From assembly GCA_017628205.1 (NCBI GenBank), contig JAGBZO010000045.1:1-64000 (forward strand): a stretch of DNA of 64,000 nucleotides, given 5' to 3'. Below the pieces are notes generated by a model. That model saw nothing but the letters and a program-made list of their open reading frames with translations. It did no database searches and was not told where the DNA came from. The position numbers were made by a program, and so were the translations under genes. This document shows, piece by piece, positions 19,469 through 28,797 of this stretch (position 1 is its first letter; every line of letters begins with the position of its first letter). Source of the DNA: Duodenibacillus sp. (GTDB lineage Bacteria; Pseudomonadota; Gammaproteobacteria; Burkholderiales; Burkholderiaceae_F).

Positions 19469-19729
19469 ATGAACGACAGTATGCTGAAAGAGCGGCGATG
19501 TCAACCGCCGGAGCGATGGGTCCGACCGGACGGGACGACCGTCGCTTGTACGGAAAAGCTCAAGATTTTGCATGAAAATTGGCGGGAGATTCACGCGCTG
19601 GTCCAAGACGCGTTGGACGATGCGGTCCTTATGGGATGCACGGTGAAGCAAGTCAAACAGGAGTACAAGCGTCTGATTGACGAGATCGAGTGCCAATACA
19701 GCGAGCAGCGGCAAAGCAGACGTAGATGA
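19469..19729 (+). CDS. Small hypothetical protein
   Basis: The product has 86 residues from ATG 19469 (MNDSMLKERRCQPPERWV); an upstream in-frame extension lacks support. I do not recognise the family. It is charged and probably helical in its second half (VKQVKQEYKRLIDEIECQY), with no signal peptide or membrane segment. It is divergent from the Pat-like gene and ends at a strong bidirectional terminator. Confidence 0.65.
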   Translation: MNDSMLKERRCQPPERWVRPDGTTVACTEKLKILHENWREIHALVQDALDDAVLMGCTVKQVKQEYKRLIDEIECQYSEQRQSRRR

Positions 19730-19734
19730 CAAGA

Positions 19735-19764
19735 AAAAAGCGATCGAGGTTTCGATCGCTTTTT
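19735..19764. terminator. Bidirectional terminator
   Basis: AAAAAGCGATCGA (19735-19747) pairs with TCGATCGCTTTTT (19752-19764) over a GGTT loop, giving A-runs and T-runs on both sides. It serves the small plus-strand gene ending at 19729 and the minus-strand gene arriving from 20470. Confidence 0.9.
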
Positions 19765-19766
19765 CA

Positions 19767-20470
19767 TTATTCGGCTACTTCCGTCGGCGTCTTCTTGCGA
19801 CGCGTGGTCGTCTTGACGGGATTGCCGTCCGCATCGGTCTTTACCGCGCGCTTGCGGGGCGCTTTCTTTGCCTTGGTTTCGTCTCCGTTGGCCTTGGCTT
19901 CGGCACGCTTTCAACCAGCGATTTTTCGGGCTTGGTCGGCTTCAAGATTTTTTTGGCTTCGGCGGCTTGACGTTCGGCTTCCTTTTTGGCGGCTTCGATT
20001 GCAGCGGCTTCTTCTGCCGTTCCCTTCGGGATGCGCACGACGGGGTTGGATACCTTGGCCTGTTCGATGTTCACGCCCCACAGTTCCAGCAGATCGTTTT
20101 CACTCGGAACGGTGCCGCGTTCTCGGCGGGCGACGACGCTGGCGCGTACAAGTTTTTCGATGTCCGGCAACGGCAGACGATTGAGGTCGGTGAAAGTGAT
20201 CAGACTGTGTTCGGCGTCAAAACCTTTGATCGTTTCGACAAACGGGTCGATGACGGAGCGTTCGGCAACATAAAGCGTAAGAGACTTTTCGCGCGACTCC
20301 AAAGCGAACAAAGGGCTGCCGGACAGTTCGTAGCAGACCAAGCCATGGCGCTTGCTTTCGCGTACGCCGCGAGCGGCTCGGCGAATCAAGCTGGCAACGC
20401 GAGCCATAGCCACGCGGCGATCAGGGGGAAGACTTTGCAGAAATACGCCCAAGACCGAAGCACCTACCAT
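19767..20470 (-). pseudogene. Hypothetical protein with Lys/Ala-rich tail and apparent -1 frameshift
   Basis: As written, the frame opens at ATG 20470 and stops at 19841 after 209 residues. From 19911 downward a different frame is open and reads KRAEAKANGDETKAKKAPRK, then continues as a Lys/Thr-rich tail to a TAA at 19767-19769, right beside the terminator. Adding one A in the AAA run (TTT at 19909-19911 on plus) joins the two. The body (about 1-130) is unrecognised; residues 140-165 are Ala/Glu/Lys-rich and likely coiled. This may be a sequencing error, a phase-variable tract or a true mutation. Confidence 0.6.
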
Positions 20471-20606
20471 TTCTCAACCTCCACACAAACTCTTTGCGAA
20501 CCTAAACTACGAAAAGTAGTGAACAAGTTATTGTACAGAATTTTTGTTGATTATGCGAGTTTTTAGGGTTTTGATCGATAGACAAGTAATTGATAGATAT
20601 GGACTT

Positions 20607-21125
20607 TTAGCGATATAAAGAATAGTCCGCGGAAAAGCGCACGTTAAGAATCATGCCGACTTGAGACGCGGAACAAACCGTCTGGGGAACCCCGCCGATG
20701 GCATTGTGTCGTTTTATCCACACTACGTCGGACAAGCTGCCTTTGGCACCGATGCTGGTTGTTTTGAAAAGGACGGGTTTGAGGTTGACGGGCGAGCTCG
20801 ACTCGGTTGCGGCCACGATTTCGGCTGCGAGCTTGGAGCCGTCGGGAGCCGCAAAGATGAAGCCGGCGCCTTGCGTCATGACCGTGCGTCGGCGCTTGTC
20901 TTTGATTGTCACTTTCGGAGCGATAAACCGCCAGTAGCGCCCTTGATCGTCGGCGGTGCAACGGAACTGTTGCGTCCCCGTGCCTTTGAGGGTTCGAATC
21001 AACACGGCGTTCTCGGGAGGTTCGATCGCGGCGGGATCGGAATGCACGAGTTGAGGCAGAGAACCGGAGCAACCGACAAGCCCGGTAGCAACCGAAAAAA
21101 TAAAAACAATTCGGGAAATCGACAT
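20607..21125 (-). CDS. DUF3455-like lipoprotein
   Basis: The product has 172 residues. An N-terminal hydrophobic stretch ends in the lipobox LVGC (cysteine at about 19), so it is probably anchored in the envelope. The body contains GTQQFRCTADDQGRYWRFIAP and a following DGSKLAAEIVA segment, which resemble DUF3455. Function is unknown. It lies 136 bases upstream of the frameshifted gene on the same strand and is divergent from the oxidoreductase operon. Confidence 0.7.
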   Translation of the reverse strand: MSISRIVFIFSVATGLVGCSGSLPQLVHSDPAAIEPPENAVLIRTLKGTGTQQFRCTADDQGRYWRFIAPKVTIKDKRRRTVMTQGAGFIFAAPDGSKLAAEIVAATESSSPVNLKPVLFKTTSIGAKGSLSDVVWIKRHNAIGGVPQTVCSASQVGMILNVRFSADYSLYR

Positions 21126-21379
21126 GATTTGTCAACGGATGCGGACGAAACGGATAAGTCAAAATTGTAAAACAAGCGCGATGTCAGCGCCTGTACCCAT
21201 CCTAAAAAAGCGTATGGATTCGTTACGAGACATACTATCGGCAAACAAAAGCTGATAATCTGTATCTGTTACTTTGGCGCAATCCGCTTTAGCTTCTCGA
21301 GACCGCGAGTTTCGGGCATTTGCGCGCCAATCGATAGTGTGTTCGGTTTAGTAAGAACAGTTAAAAAAGGAGACGATCC

Positions 21380-21961
21380 GTGTATCAGATCCGTATTCAT
21401 GGACGAGGCGGTCAAGGTGTCGTCACGGCAGCAGAGATGTTGAGCGTTGCCGCGTTCACCGAGGGCCATCATGCGCAAGCCTTCCCGAGTTTCGGCTCGG
21501 AACGTACCGGTGCGCCGGTTGTTGCTTTCGCACGCATTGACAACAAAGAAATTCGTTTGCGCGAGCCCGTGTTCGCCCCCGACGTCATCCTGGTTCAGGA
21601 CAAGACGTTGCTTGAAGTGGCCGATGTGTTTGGCGGTGTTCGTCCCGACGGTTACGTTTTGATTAACAGCTCCGAATCGCCCGAAGAAATGGGGTTGCAA
21701 AAGCTCGTGGACATGTTGCCTCCGGGGCATGTCATGACCGTGCCGGCCACGCGCTTTGCATTGGAAAAGATCGGTCGCCCGCTTCCCGGCGCCGCCATGT
21801 TGGCCGGCTTTGCCGCCATGACGGGCGTGTTGAAGTTGGAAAACGTTCAGGCCGCCTACAGCGCTCGTTTCGGCGGTCGCATCGCGCAGGCCAATGCCGA
21901 CGTCGCTCAGGCGGCGTACGAATACATTATGGCAAAGCGTCAGGAGGCTCAGAATGCTTAA
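21380..21961 (+). CDS. 2-oxoacid:acceptor oxidoreductase, gamma subunit
   Basis: The product has 193 residues, starting at GTG 21380 behind AAAGGAG. It begins MYQIRIHGRGGQGVVTAAEML, the standard motif of the POR/VOR/KGOR gamma domain, with FPSFGSERTGAPV after it. The subunit belongs to thiamine-dependent, CoA-linked oxidoreductases that oxidise pyruvate or related acids. Its stop overlaps the start of the alpha subunit by 8 bases. The 254-base divergent gap upstream (21126-21379) shows no recognisable operator. Confidence 0.9.
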   Translation: MYQIRIHGRGGQGVVTAAEMLSVAAFTEGHHAQAFPSFGSERTGAPVVAFARIDNKEIRLREPVFAPDVILVQDKTLLEVADVFGGVRPDGYVLINSSESPEEMGLQKLVDMLPPGHVMTVPATRFALEKIGRPLPGAAMLAGFAAMTGVLKLENVQAAYSARFGGRIAQANADVAQAAYEYIMAKRQEAQNA

Positions 21962-23210
21962 GCAAATCGAAGGCAGTTTGGGGGTTGCGGAAGCGGTGGC
22001 CGCTTGCCGTCCCGAAGTTATTTGCGCGTATCCGATCTCGCCTCAGACGCATATTGTCGAAGACCTCGGCACGATGGTTCGCAAGGGCGAATTGAAAGAG
22101 TGCGAGTACATCAACGTTGAAAGCGAGTTTGCCGCCATGAGCGGCGCCATCGGCGCGTCCGTTGCCGGCGCCCGTGCGTATACCGCCACGGCATCGCAGG
22201 GCTTGTTGTACATGGTCGAGGCCGTTTACAACGCTTCCGGGTTGGGCTTGCCGATCGTCATGACGGTCGCCAACCGAGCCATCGGCGCTCCGATCAATAT
22301 TTGGAACGACCACTCCGACGCCATGAGTCAGCGTGACAGCGGTTGGATTCAGATTTACGCCGAAACCAATCAGGAAGCCACGGACATGCACGTTCAGGCG
22401 TTCCGCATCGCAGAAGAGCTCTCCTTGCCGGTAATGGTGTGTATGGACGGCTTCGTGTTGACGCATGCGTTCGAACGCATTGACGTGCCCGAACAGGACA
22501 AGGTCGACGCGTTTTTGCCGCCGTACCAGCCGCGTCAAGAACTCGATCCCAAGAATCCGGTTTCTATCGGCGCCATGGTCGGTCCCGAAGCCTTTACCGA
22601 AGTGCGTTATCTCACGCACGTGCGTCATTTGAACGCGTTGGAAGTTATTCCGCGCGTCAGCAAGGAATTCGAAGCCATTTTCGGTCGTGAAAGCGGCGGT
22701 TTGGTGTCCACCTATCGTTGCGAAGACGCCGACATCCGCGTCGTTGCCATGGGCGCCTGCCTCGGCACGATCAAGGACACGGTCGACGAACTGCGCGAAC
22801 AGGGCGTCAAGATCGGGGTCGTCGGTATCAAGTGCTACCGTCCGTTCCCGATGCAGGCGGTTCGCGAAGCGCTTAAGGGCGCAAAGAAAGTGGTCGTCAT
22901 CGAACGTGCGTTTGCGGTCGGTTCGGGCGGTATTTTGGATTTTGACATCAGCGAAGCTTTGCGCGGCCAAACGCTGGAACGTTATTGCGTCGTCGCCGGT
23001 CTCGGCGGTCGTCCGATCACGAAGAAGTCCCTGCACGACTGTTTTGCCAAGGCTATCGAGGGTACGTTGGGCGGTTTGACCTTCATGGATCTGGACGAAG
23101 AGTTGGTCGAACGTCAATTGGCTCGAGAAAAGGCCACGTGGAAGACCGGTCCTTTGCCCGAATTGATGATGCGCGATGCGGTGTGCCGCGATCAGGAACA
23201 AAATCGATAA
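21954..23210 (+). CDS. 2-oxoacid:acceptor oxidoreductase, alpha subunit
   Basis: The product has 418 residues from ATG 21954 (MLKQIEGSLGVAEAV); an upstream extension inside the gamma gene is rejected. VICAYPISPQTHIVEDLG and the TASQGLLYMVEAVYNASG helix are typical of the pyrimidine-binding alpha domain, with a transketolase C-like domain after about residue 250. It works as a heterotetramer with the neighbouring genes. The gamma-alpha-beta plus flavoprotein order recalls the NAD-reducing phenylglyoxylate oxidoreductase of denitrifying betaproteobacteria. Pyruvate is equally possible. Confidence 0.9.
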   Translation: MLKQIEGSLGVAEAVAACRPEVICAYPISPQTHIVEDLGTMVRKGELKECEYINVESEFAAMSGAIGASVAGARAYTATASQGLLYMVEAVYNASGLGLPIVMTVANRAIGAPINIWNDHSDAMSQRDSGWIQIYAETNQEATDMHVQAFRIAEELSLPVMVCMDGFVLTHAFERIDVPEQDKVDAFLPPYQPRQELDPKNPVSIGAMVGPEAFTEVRYLTHVRHLNALEVIPRVSKEFEAIFGRESGGLVSTYRCEDADIRVVAMGACLGTIKDTVDELREQGVKIGVVGIKCYRPFPMQAVREALKGAKKVVVIERAFAVGSGGILDFDISEALRGQTLERYCVVAGLGGRPITKKSLHDCFAKAIEGTLGGLTFMDLDEELVERQLAREKATWKTGPLPELMMRDAVCRDQEQNR

Positions 23211-23222
23211 AGGATTGGAAAG

Positions 23223-24281
23223 ATGCAAGAAACAAAAGTTCGTTTTTATCAGACCGGCACTTTTACGGTCGGTAATCGCCTTTTGAACCCGCAACAGCGT
23301 ACCGTTCAGTCCTCGATGGAGCGATTCAACGCACTGAACTCCGGCCATCGCGCCTGTCAGGGTTGCGGCGAAGCGTTGGGCGCACGTTATGCCGTGGACG
23401 CGGCCGTCGCCGCCACCAACGGCGAGTTGATCGTGACCAACGCGACGGGTTGTTTGGAAGTGTTCTCCACGCCCTATCCCGAATCCGCCTGGCAATTGCC
23501 TTGGTTCCATTCGTTGTTCGGCAATACGGCCGCCGTGGCGACCGGTATGGCCGCGGCCGCGCGCGTCAAGGCTCAGAAGGCCGGCAAGAATCCCGTTCGC
23601 GTGTTGGCGATGGGCGGTGACGGCGGCACGACCGATATCGGTTTCGGTTGCTTGTCGGGCATGTTCGAACGCAACGACGACGTGCTCTACATTTGTTTTG
23701 ACAATGAAGCCTACATGAACACCGGCGTGCAGCGCTCGTCCGCTACGCCCCCGACGGCTCGCACGGCGACGACGATGCCGACGGGCAACAACCCCGGCAA
23801 TCCGTTCGGTCAGGGCAAAAACGTGCCCGCGATTGCCATGGCGCACGGCATTCCGTACGTTGCAACGGCCACCGCCGCCGATTTGCACGATTTGGAACGC
23901 AAGGTGACGTACGCCATGAGCTTGCACGGCGCGCGTTATCTGCACATTTTGGTTCCTTGCCCGTTGGGTTGGGGGGCCGCTTCCGGACGTACGATCGAAC
24001 TAGCGCGTTTGGCGCAGGAATCGGGCTTGTTCCCCGTTTTCGAGGCCGAATACGGCGAAGTCACGAACGTGACCAAGATTCGCCGTCGCGTGCCCGTCGT
24101 CGATTATTTGAAGCCGCAAAAGCGTTTTGCTCATTTGTTCAGCAAGAACGCCGACCCGCAGATGCTCGTGCGTTTGCAGGCCATTGCCGATCGAAACATT
24201 CGCAAGTACGGCTTGCTCGAAGGAGACGAAGGCGAAACGATTCCGTCTCCCGAACAAGGTTCGGCTCGCGCATTGGGTTAA
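23223..24281 (+). CDS. 2-oxoacid:acceptor oxidoreductase, beta (TPP-binding) subunit
   Basis: The product has 352 residues. The thiamine diphosphate and Mg site is seen as VLAMGGDGGTTDIGFG (about 125-140) with CFDNEAYMNTGVQRS after it. The N-terminal HRACQGCGEALG supplies cysteines for a cluster. This subunit carries the decarboxylating site. It lies 12 bases after the alpha gene and 25 before the flavoprotein gene, so the four form one operon. Confidence 0.9.
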   Translation: MQETKVRFYQTGTFTVGNRLLNPQQRTVQSSMERFNALNSGHRACQGCGEALGARYAVDAAVAATNGELIVTNATGCLEVFSTPYPESAWQLPWFHSLFGNTAAVATGMAAAARVKAQKAGKNPVRVLAMGGDGGTTDIGFGCLSGMFERNDDVLYICFDNEAYMNTGVQRSSATPPTARTATTMPTGNNPGNPFGQGKNVPAIAMAHGIPYVATATAADLHDLERKVTYAMSLHGARYLHILVPCPLGWGAASGRTIELARLAQESGLFPVFEAEYGEVTNVTKIRRRVPVVDYLKPQKRFAHLFSKNADPQMLVRLQAIADRNIRKYGLLEGDEGETIPSPEQGSARALG

Positions 24282-24306
24282 TCGAATCGCATTTGGAGAA
24301 AAAAAT

Positions 24307-25935
24307 ATGTCTAAAAATACGCCGTTTGCGATTACTCTCGACGTGGGGTCTTCGCTAGCCAACCGTACCGGCTCGTGGCGCACCGTCAAGCCGACTTACG
24401 TCAGTCGTTTGCCGCCGTGCAACGCCAAATGTCCTGCCGGTGAAAAGTGTCAGGCATGGCTCTTTCTTGCCGAACAAGGCGATTACGAGGCCGCCTGGAA
24501 GCAGATCACCGAAGACAACCCCTTCCCCGCAACGATGGGGCGTGTGTGCTACCACACGTGTGAAACGGCTTGCAACCGCGGCACGCTTGACGAAAGCGTC
24601 GGCATCAATTCCGTCGAACGCTTCTTGGGCGACAACGCCTTGGCCAAGGGTTGGGCGTTTACCGCATCCAAGCGCGAATCCGGCAAGAAGGTGTTGGTCG
24701 TCGGCGCCGGTCCCGCAGGCTTGTCCGCGGCCTACCATTTGCGCCGTATGGGCCACGCCGTGCACGTGCTCGAAGCAGCCGAACAACCCGGCGGGATGAT
24801 GCGTTACGGGATTCCGAAGTATCGTTTGCCCCGCGAAGTGCTCGATCAGGAAATCGCCCGTATCGAAGCGATGGGCGTCGTGATCGAATGCGGTCGTGAA
24901 GTGACCGACTTGGAGGCCGAAATGAAGGCCGGCAATTATGACGCGGTCTTCTTGGGACTCGGCGCGCATTTGGCTCGTCGTACGTATATCCCGGCCGGCG
25001 ACGCCAGTCGCGTGATGGACGCCGTGTCCGTTTTGAAGGGTATCGAAGGTCAGGATGCGCCGATGTTGGGGCGTCGCGTCGTGGTTTACGGCGGTGGCAA
25101 CACCGCCATGGACGTGGCTCGTACGGTTCGTCGTATGGGTGCCGAACCGTTGGTCGTGTACCGTCGTACTCGAGACAAGGCTCCCGCCCATCAGGCTGAA
25201 ATTACCGAAGCGATCGAAGAAGGCGTCACCATGAAGTGGCTCTCGACCGTGAAGGAAGCTTCCGAAGGCGTTATCAAGATCGAAAAAATGGTTCTCGACG
25301 CCGACGGAAAGCCGCAGCCTACCGGTGAATTTGAAACGATCGAGGCCGACAGCCTCGTGTTGGCGTTGGGTCAGCAAACGGATTTGGGTTTGCTCAATCG
25401 CATCCCCGAATTGTCGGTCGCCAACGACGAAGTGGCCGTCGACGCCGCCATGATGACCGGCAAGAAGGGTGTATTCGCCGGCGGTGACATGGTTCCCGGC
25501 GACAAGAACGTGACGGTCGCCATCGGGCACGGTAAGAAGGCCGCACGTGCCATCGACGCCTATCTGGCCGGTTGTGAATACGTCGAACCCAAGCAGCCGC
25601 CTTTGGCAACGTACGAACGCTTGCATACGTGGTACTACGCCGATGCTCCGAAGACGATTCGCCCGATGCTCGATCTCGTCCGTCGTCAGACGACCTTCGA
25701 CGAAGTACAACACGGTTTGACGGAAGAAAACGCTTTGTTCGAGGCTCGCCGTTGCATGAGTTGCGGCAACTGCTTTGAATGCGACAACTGCTACGGCGTC
25801 TGTCCCGACAATGCCGTGATCAAGTTGGGCGCCGGTATGAAGTTCAAGTTCAATTACGAATACTGCAAGGGATGCGGTATTTGTGCGAACGAATGTCCTT
25901 GCGGCGCCATCGACATGGTGAGCGAGGACATTTAA
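24307..25935 (+). CDS. GltD-like flavoprotein fused to a 2x[4Fe-4S] ferredoxin (electron-transfer subunit)
   Basis: The product has 542 residues from ATG 24307. The N-terminus has a GltD-type cysteine set (LPPCNAKCPAGEKCQAW, then CYHTCETAC, about 29-85). An FAD-binding motif VLVVGAGPAGLSAAYHL lies near 125-145 and an NAD(P)H-binding motif VVVYGGGNTAMDVARTVRRM near 250-275. The C-terminus (about 480-540) has two four-cysteine clusters (CMSCGNCFECDNC and CKGCGICANECPCG). It probably passes electrons from the thiamine core to NAD(P)+, as PadH does in phenylglyoxylate oxidoreductase. The fusion of delta ferredoxin and flavoprotein in one chain is the odd point. Confidence 0.88.
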   Translation: MSKNTPFAITLDVGSSLANRTGSWRTVKPTYVSRLPPCNAKCPAGEKCQAWLFLAEQGDYEAAWKQITEDNPFPATMGRVCYHTCETACNRGTLDESVGINSVERFLGDNALAKGWAFTASKRESGKKVLVVGAGPAGLSAAYHLRRMGHAVHVLEAAEQPGGMMRYGIPKYRLPREVLDQEIARIEAMGVVIECGREVTDLEAEMKAGNYDAVFLGLGAHLARRTYIPAGDASRVMDAVSVLKGIEGQDAPMLGRRVVVYGGGNTAMDVARTVRRMGAEPLVVYRRTRDKAPAHQAEITEAIEEGVTMKWLSTVKEASEGVIKIEKMVLDADGKPQPTGEFETIEADSLVLALGQQTDLGLLNRIPELSVANDEVAVDAAMMTGKKGVFAGGDMVPGDKNVTVAIGHGKKAARAIDAYLAGCEYVEPKQPPLATYERLHTWYYADAPKTIRPMLDLVRRQTTFDEVQHGLTEENALFEARRCMSCGNCFECDNCYGVCPDNAVIKLGAGMKFKFNYEYCKGCGICANECPCGAIDMVSEDI

Positions 25936-25959
25936 CGGGCCGGGTTCGTTGTCCGTACG

Positions 25960-25996
25960 ACAGCTGACAAAGCAAAAGCTTTGTCAGCTGTTTTGT
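25960..25996. terminator. Bidirectional terminator after the oxidoreductase operon
   Basis: ACAGCTGACAAAGC (25960-25973) pairs with GCTTTGTCAGCTGT (25978-25991) over an AAAA loop, followed by TTTTG. The stop codon of the convergent MFS gene lies in the right arm. Confidence 0.9.
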
Positions 25997-27186
25997 TTTG
26001 AAACAGGCGAACGTAAAGGAATCAGACACAAGCCAAAGAGCAATGCGGCGGCAAAATACGGCAATCCCGCAGACACGGCGTAAGGTTGCTCTTGCGCCAC
26101 GCTCAACAGCGGAGTGGCCAGCAACGGCGCCAACGCCGTGAACAACGAAATGACGGCATTGATCGAGCCCATCGTTTCTCCTTGCAAATGACCGGGCGTT
26201 TGGGCGCTGATGGCCGAACTGATCAAGGGGGCCACGGCTCCGCTCAACGCATAGAGGCAGCACAAGACGACGCTGATCCAACCCTGCGCGGCCAAGGCGA
26301 TGCCGCAAAGCGAGAGGCCTGTGACGATGACGACGGCGCGCAAAGCGACGTCATGCTCGAATCGGGCGGCGGCTCGAGGCAGGACAAAGCCCTGAACGAA
26401 ACTCAAACAGGCGCCGAGCAAGAAAACGGACAGACCGATGTGCAACGGTGTGAATCCGTAACGAAATTCCGTGTAGAGCGCCCAGGTGCAATTGAGCATC
26501 CCCGACCCCAAACTGGCGCAAGCCAAGACGGTGAGCAAAGGGCGCAACGTCGATCGACGCGTCAGGGTTGCGATGCCGGCAAACGGATTGCAGCGGGACC
26601 AATTCGGGCGACGTCGATTATGACGCGGGAGTGATTCGGGGAGAATGAAAAAGCCGTACGCCATGTTGAGCAGGGCAATGCACGACGCGGCGAAAAAGGG
26701 AATGCGGGGATCGGACTGCCCCAAAATACCGCCGACGGCGGGTCCGAGAATCAGACCGAAGGAAAAAGCCGCCGCTACCTTACCGAATGCGTTTGCGCGA
26801 TCTTCTGGGCTCGAAAGGTCGGCGACGTAGGCTTGCGCGACCGTCATGTTGGCTGAGGTCAGCCCGCCGACAATGCGACTGGCAAGGATCAACGGGAGGG
26901 AAGCACTCAGCGCCGGGACGACGAACGTGACGCCGAGACCGAACATGCCGCCCAACAACAGAGGCCGGCGTCCGAAATGGTCGGAAAGCGCTCCCAAGAC
27001 GGGCGCGCTGATAAAAAACATCAGCCCGTAAGCCAACATGATCGAGCCGTACCACAGCGTTTGGCTCTGCGGGTCGAGGGTCAACTCTCCGATCAATCGA
27101 GGCAAGACCGGGATGATCAATCCGACCCCGAGAGCATCTAAAAAAAGGCAGGCTGCGATAAATCGAAGTTGAGGTCGAGATGCCAT
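25984..27186 (-). CDS. MFS transporter, TetA/DHA1-like
   Basis: The product has 400 residues from ATG 27186 (MASRPQLRFIAACLFLDALG), with about twelve membrane helices. The helix 2-3 loop GALSDHFGRRPLLLGG is the MFS signature, and GVGLIIPVLPRL resembles class A-type tetracycline efflux proteins. Members are proton antiporters for drugs or metabolites. Substrate is not readable from sequence and resistance should not be assumed. A TTG start 27 codons upstream is possible. No strong ribosome binding site is seen for either. Confidence 0.8.
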   Translation of the reverse strand: MASRPQLRFIAACLFLDALGVGLIIPVLPRLIGELTLDPQSQTLWYGSIMLAYGLMFFISAPVLGALSDHFGRRPLLLGGMFGLGVTFVVPALSASLPLILASRIVGGLTSANMTVAQAYVADLSSPEDRANAFGKVAAAFSFGLILGPAVGGILGQSDPRIPFFAASCIALLNMAYGFFILPESLPRHNRRRPNWSRCNPFAGIATLTRRSTLRPLLTVLACASLGSGMLNCTWALYTEFRYGFTPLHIGLSVFLLGACLSFVQGFVLPRAAARFEHDVALRAVVIVTGLSLCGIALAAQGWISVVLCCLYALSGAVAPLISSAISAQTPGHLQGETMGSINAVISLFTALAPLLATPLLSVAQEQPYAVSAGLPYFAAALLFGLCLIPLRSPVSKQNS

Positions 27187-27279
27187 GTCAAACCGAAAAA
27201 ACAAAGCTGTAAAGCGCCTCGGCACGAGAGGTAAGCTGTTGTGCTTAGGAGGGTTTACTTGTATCAATCACGATAAAGG

Positions 27280-27308
27280 TTGCCTTGACTGAGCATGTAG
27301 CTTATGCT
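27280..27308 (+). promoter_or_regulatory. Putative sstT promoter
   Basis: TTGCCT (27280-27285), a 17-base spacer and TATGCT (27303-27308) resemble a sigma70 promoter 90 bases before sstT. A short dyad AGCAT/ATGCT overlaps the -10. Confidence 0.4.
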
Positions 27309-27398
27309 GTCATGCGATGATACATCAATCCTTCGACCGAGTTTTTGAGGCATTTTGTTGCGTTCGGTAAAACAGTCAGTCGATGCTTGGAGAAAAAT

Positions 27399-28637
27399 AT
27401 GAAAGAACAGAAAAAAACGATGTTGAGCAAGGCGATGCCTCTAATCTTGGGCGGTTCCTTGGTGAAGCAGATTTTGATTGCTTTGGTGCTGGGTAGCCTG
27501 TTGGCTTATTTGGCTCCGAACGTAGCCGCTTCGTGCGGTTTCTTGGGCACGGTCTTCGTTTCCGCTTTGAAGGCGGTCGCTCCCGTACTGGTGTTCGTCT
27601 TGGTTGCCGCCGCCATTGCCAATCATGAAGTCGGCACGCGCACTCAGATGCGCCCGATTTTAGTGCTTTACTGCATCGGCACGTTCGCAGCCGCATTGAC
27701 GGCCGTGACCGTCAGCTTGCTTTTCCCGACGCAGATCCAGTTGGCGGTCGCAACCGGTTCGGCCTCCGCTCCCGGCGGTGTTTGGGAAGTGTTGCGCAAC
27801 CTGTTCCTTTCCGTCGTTGACAATCCCGTCAACGCGTTGATCAAGGGCAATTACGTCGGTATTTTGGCTTGGGCCATCGGTTTGGGTTTGGCCATGCGCA
27901 AGGCCAATAACACAACCCGCGAAGTCATGAACGACTTGGCCTTGGGCGTCGAATTTATCGTTCGCGTCGTGATTCGTTTCGCCCCGTTCGGTATTTTCGG
28001 TTTGGTGTCCTACACCTTTGCCGTTGAAGGTTTCTCCGCTTTGTACGGTTACTTGCAGTTGTTGATCGTTCTGGTCGGTTGCATGCTGTTCGTGGCTTTG
28101 GTTCTCAATCCGTTGATCGTGTGGTTCTGCATCCGCCGAAACCCCTATCCGTTGACGTTCCTGACGTTGCGTGAATCCGCCGTTACGGCGTTCTTCACCC
28201 GCTCTTCCGCCGCCAACATTCCTGTGAATTTGAATCTTTGCCGTCGTCTGAATCTCGACCCCGACACCTACGGCATCTCCATTCCGTTGGGCGCCACCAT
28301 CAACATGGCGGGTGCCGCCATCACTATCAGCGTGTTGGCTTTGGCCGCTTGCGCCACGTTGGGCATCTCCGTTGACTTCGGTACCGCCTTGTTGTTGTGC
28401 GTCGTGTCCAGCCTTTGCGCTTGCGGTGCGGCCGGCGTTCCCGGCGGTTCGTTGATGCTCATCCCGTTGGCCTGCGGTTTGTTTGGTATCAGCCCTGACA
28501 CCGCCATGCAGGTCGTAGCCGTCGGCTTCATCATCGGCGTGCTTCAGGACTCGGCCGAAACCGCTTTGAACTCTTCTTCTGACGCTTTGTTTACCGCTGC
28601 CGCTTGCATGCGAGCACAGCGCCTCAAGGGTGAATAA
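27399..28637 (+). CDS. sstT: Serine/threonine:Na+ symporter SstT
   Basis: The product has 412 residues from ATG 27399 behind GGAGAAAAAT. It is a DAACS-family inner membrane carrier with eight helices and two hairpin loops. The serine-rich motif [17 protein letters not shown] and the later [17 protein letters not shown] match SstT. It imports serine and threonine with sodium, likely feeding amino acid catabolism. It is monocistronic, with a terminator after it. Confidence 0.93.
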   Translation: MKEQKKTMLSKAMPLILGGSLVKQILIALVLGSLLAYLAPNVAASCGFLGTVFVSALKAVAPVLVFVLVAAAIANHEVGTRTQMRPILVLYCIGTFAAALTAVTVSLLFPTQIQLAVATGSASAPGGVWEVLRNLFLSVVDNPVNALIKGNYVGILAWAIGLGLAMRKANNTTREVMNDLALGVEFIVRVVIRFAPFGIFGLVSYTFAVEGFSALYGYLQLLIVLVGCMLFVALVLNPLIVWFCIRRNPYPLTFLTLRESAVTAFFTRSSAANIPVNLNLCRRLNLDPDTYGISIPLGATINMAGAAITISVLALAACATLGISVDFGTALLLCVVSSLCACGAAGVPGGSLMLIPLACGLFGISPDTAMQVVAVGFIIGVLQDSAETALNSSSDALFTAAACMRAQRLKGE

Positions 28638-28669
28638 ACGGCTCGATAAATTTTTGACCGCCTAAATTC

Positions 28670-28707
28670 AAGCCTCGGAATTTCTTGGAAATTTCGAGGC
28701 TTTTTCC
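28670..28707 (+). terminator. Terminator after sstT
   Basis: AAGCCTCGGAATTTC (28670-28684) pairs with GAAATTTCGAGGCTT (28688-28702), one G-T wobble, followed by TTTTCC. Confidence 0.85.
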
Positions 28708-28797
28708 ATGGGGGGATACGATAAAATGATCCCTCCGTCGGGGTTGCCCGACGCTTGTTGTCGAGCAGTGCCCCTCTTTTGCCGAAAGGAGCTTTTT

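Noticed and set aside
21927..23945. 672-codon open frame antisense to the oxidoreductase genes
   Set aside because: No family features; the plus strand encodes clear alpha and beta subunits.
25984..27186. Calling the MFS gene a tetracycline resistance determinant
   Set aside because: Similarity is at family level only; no resistance-specific evidence.
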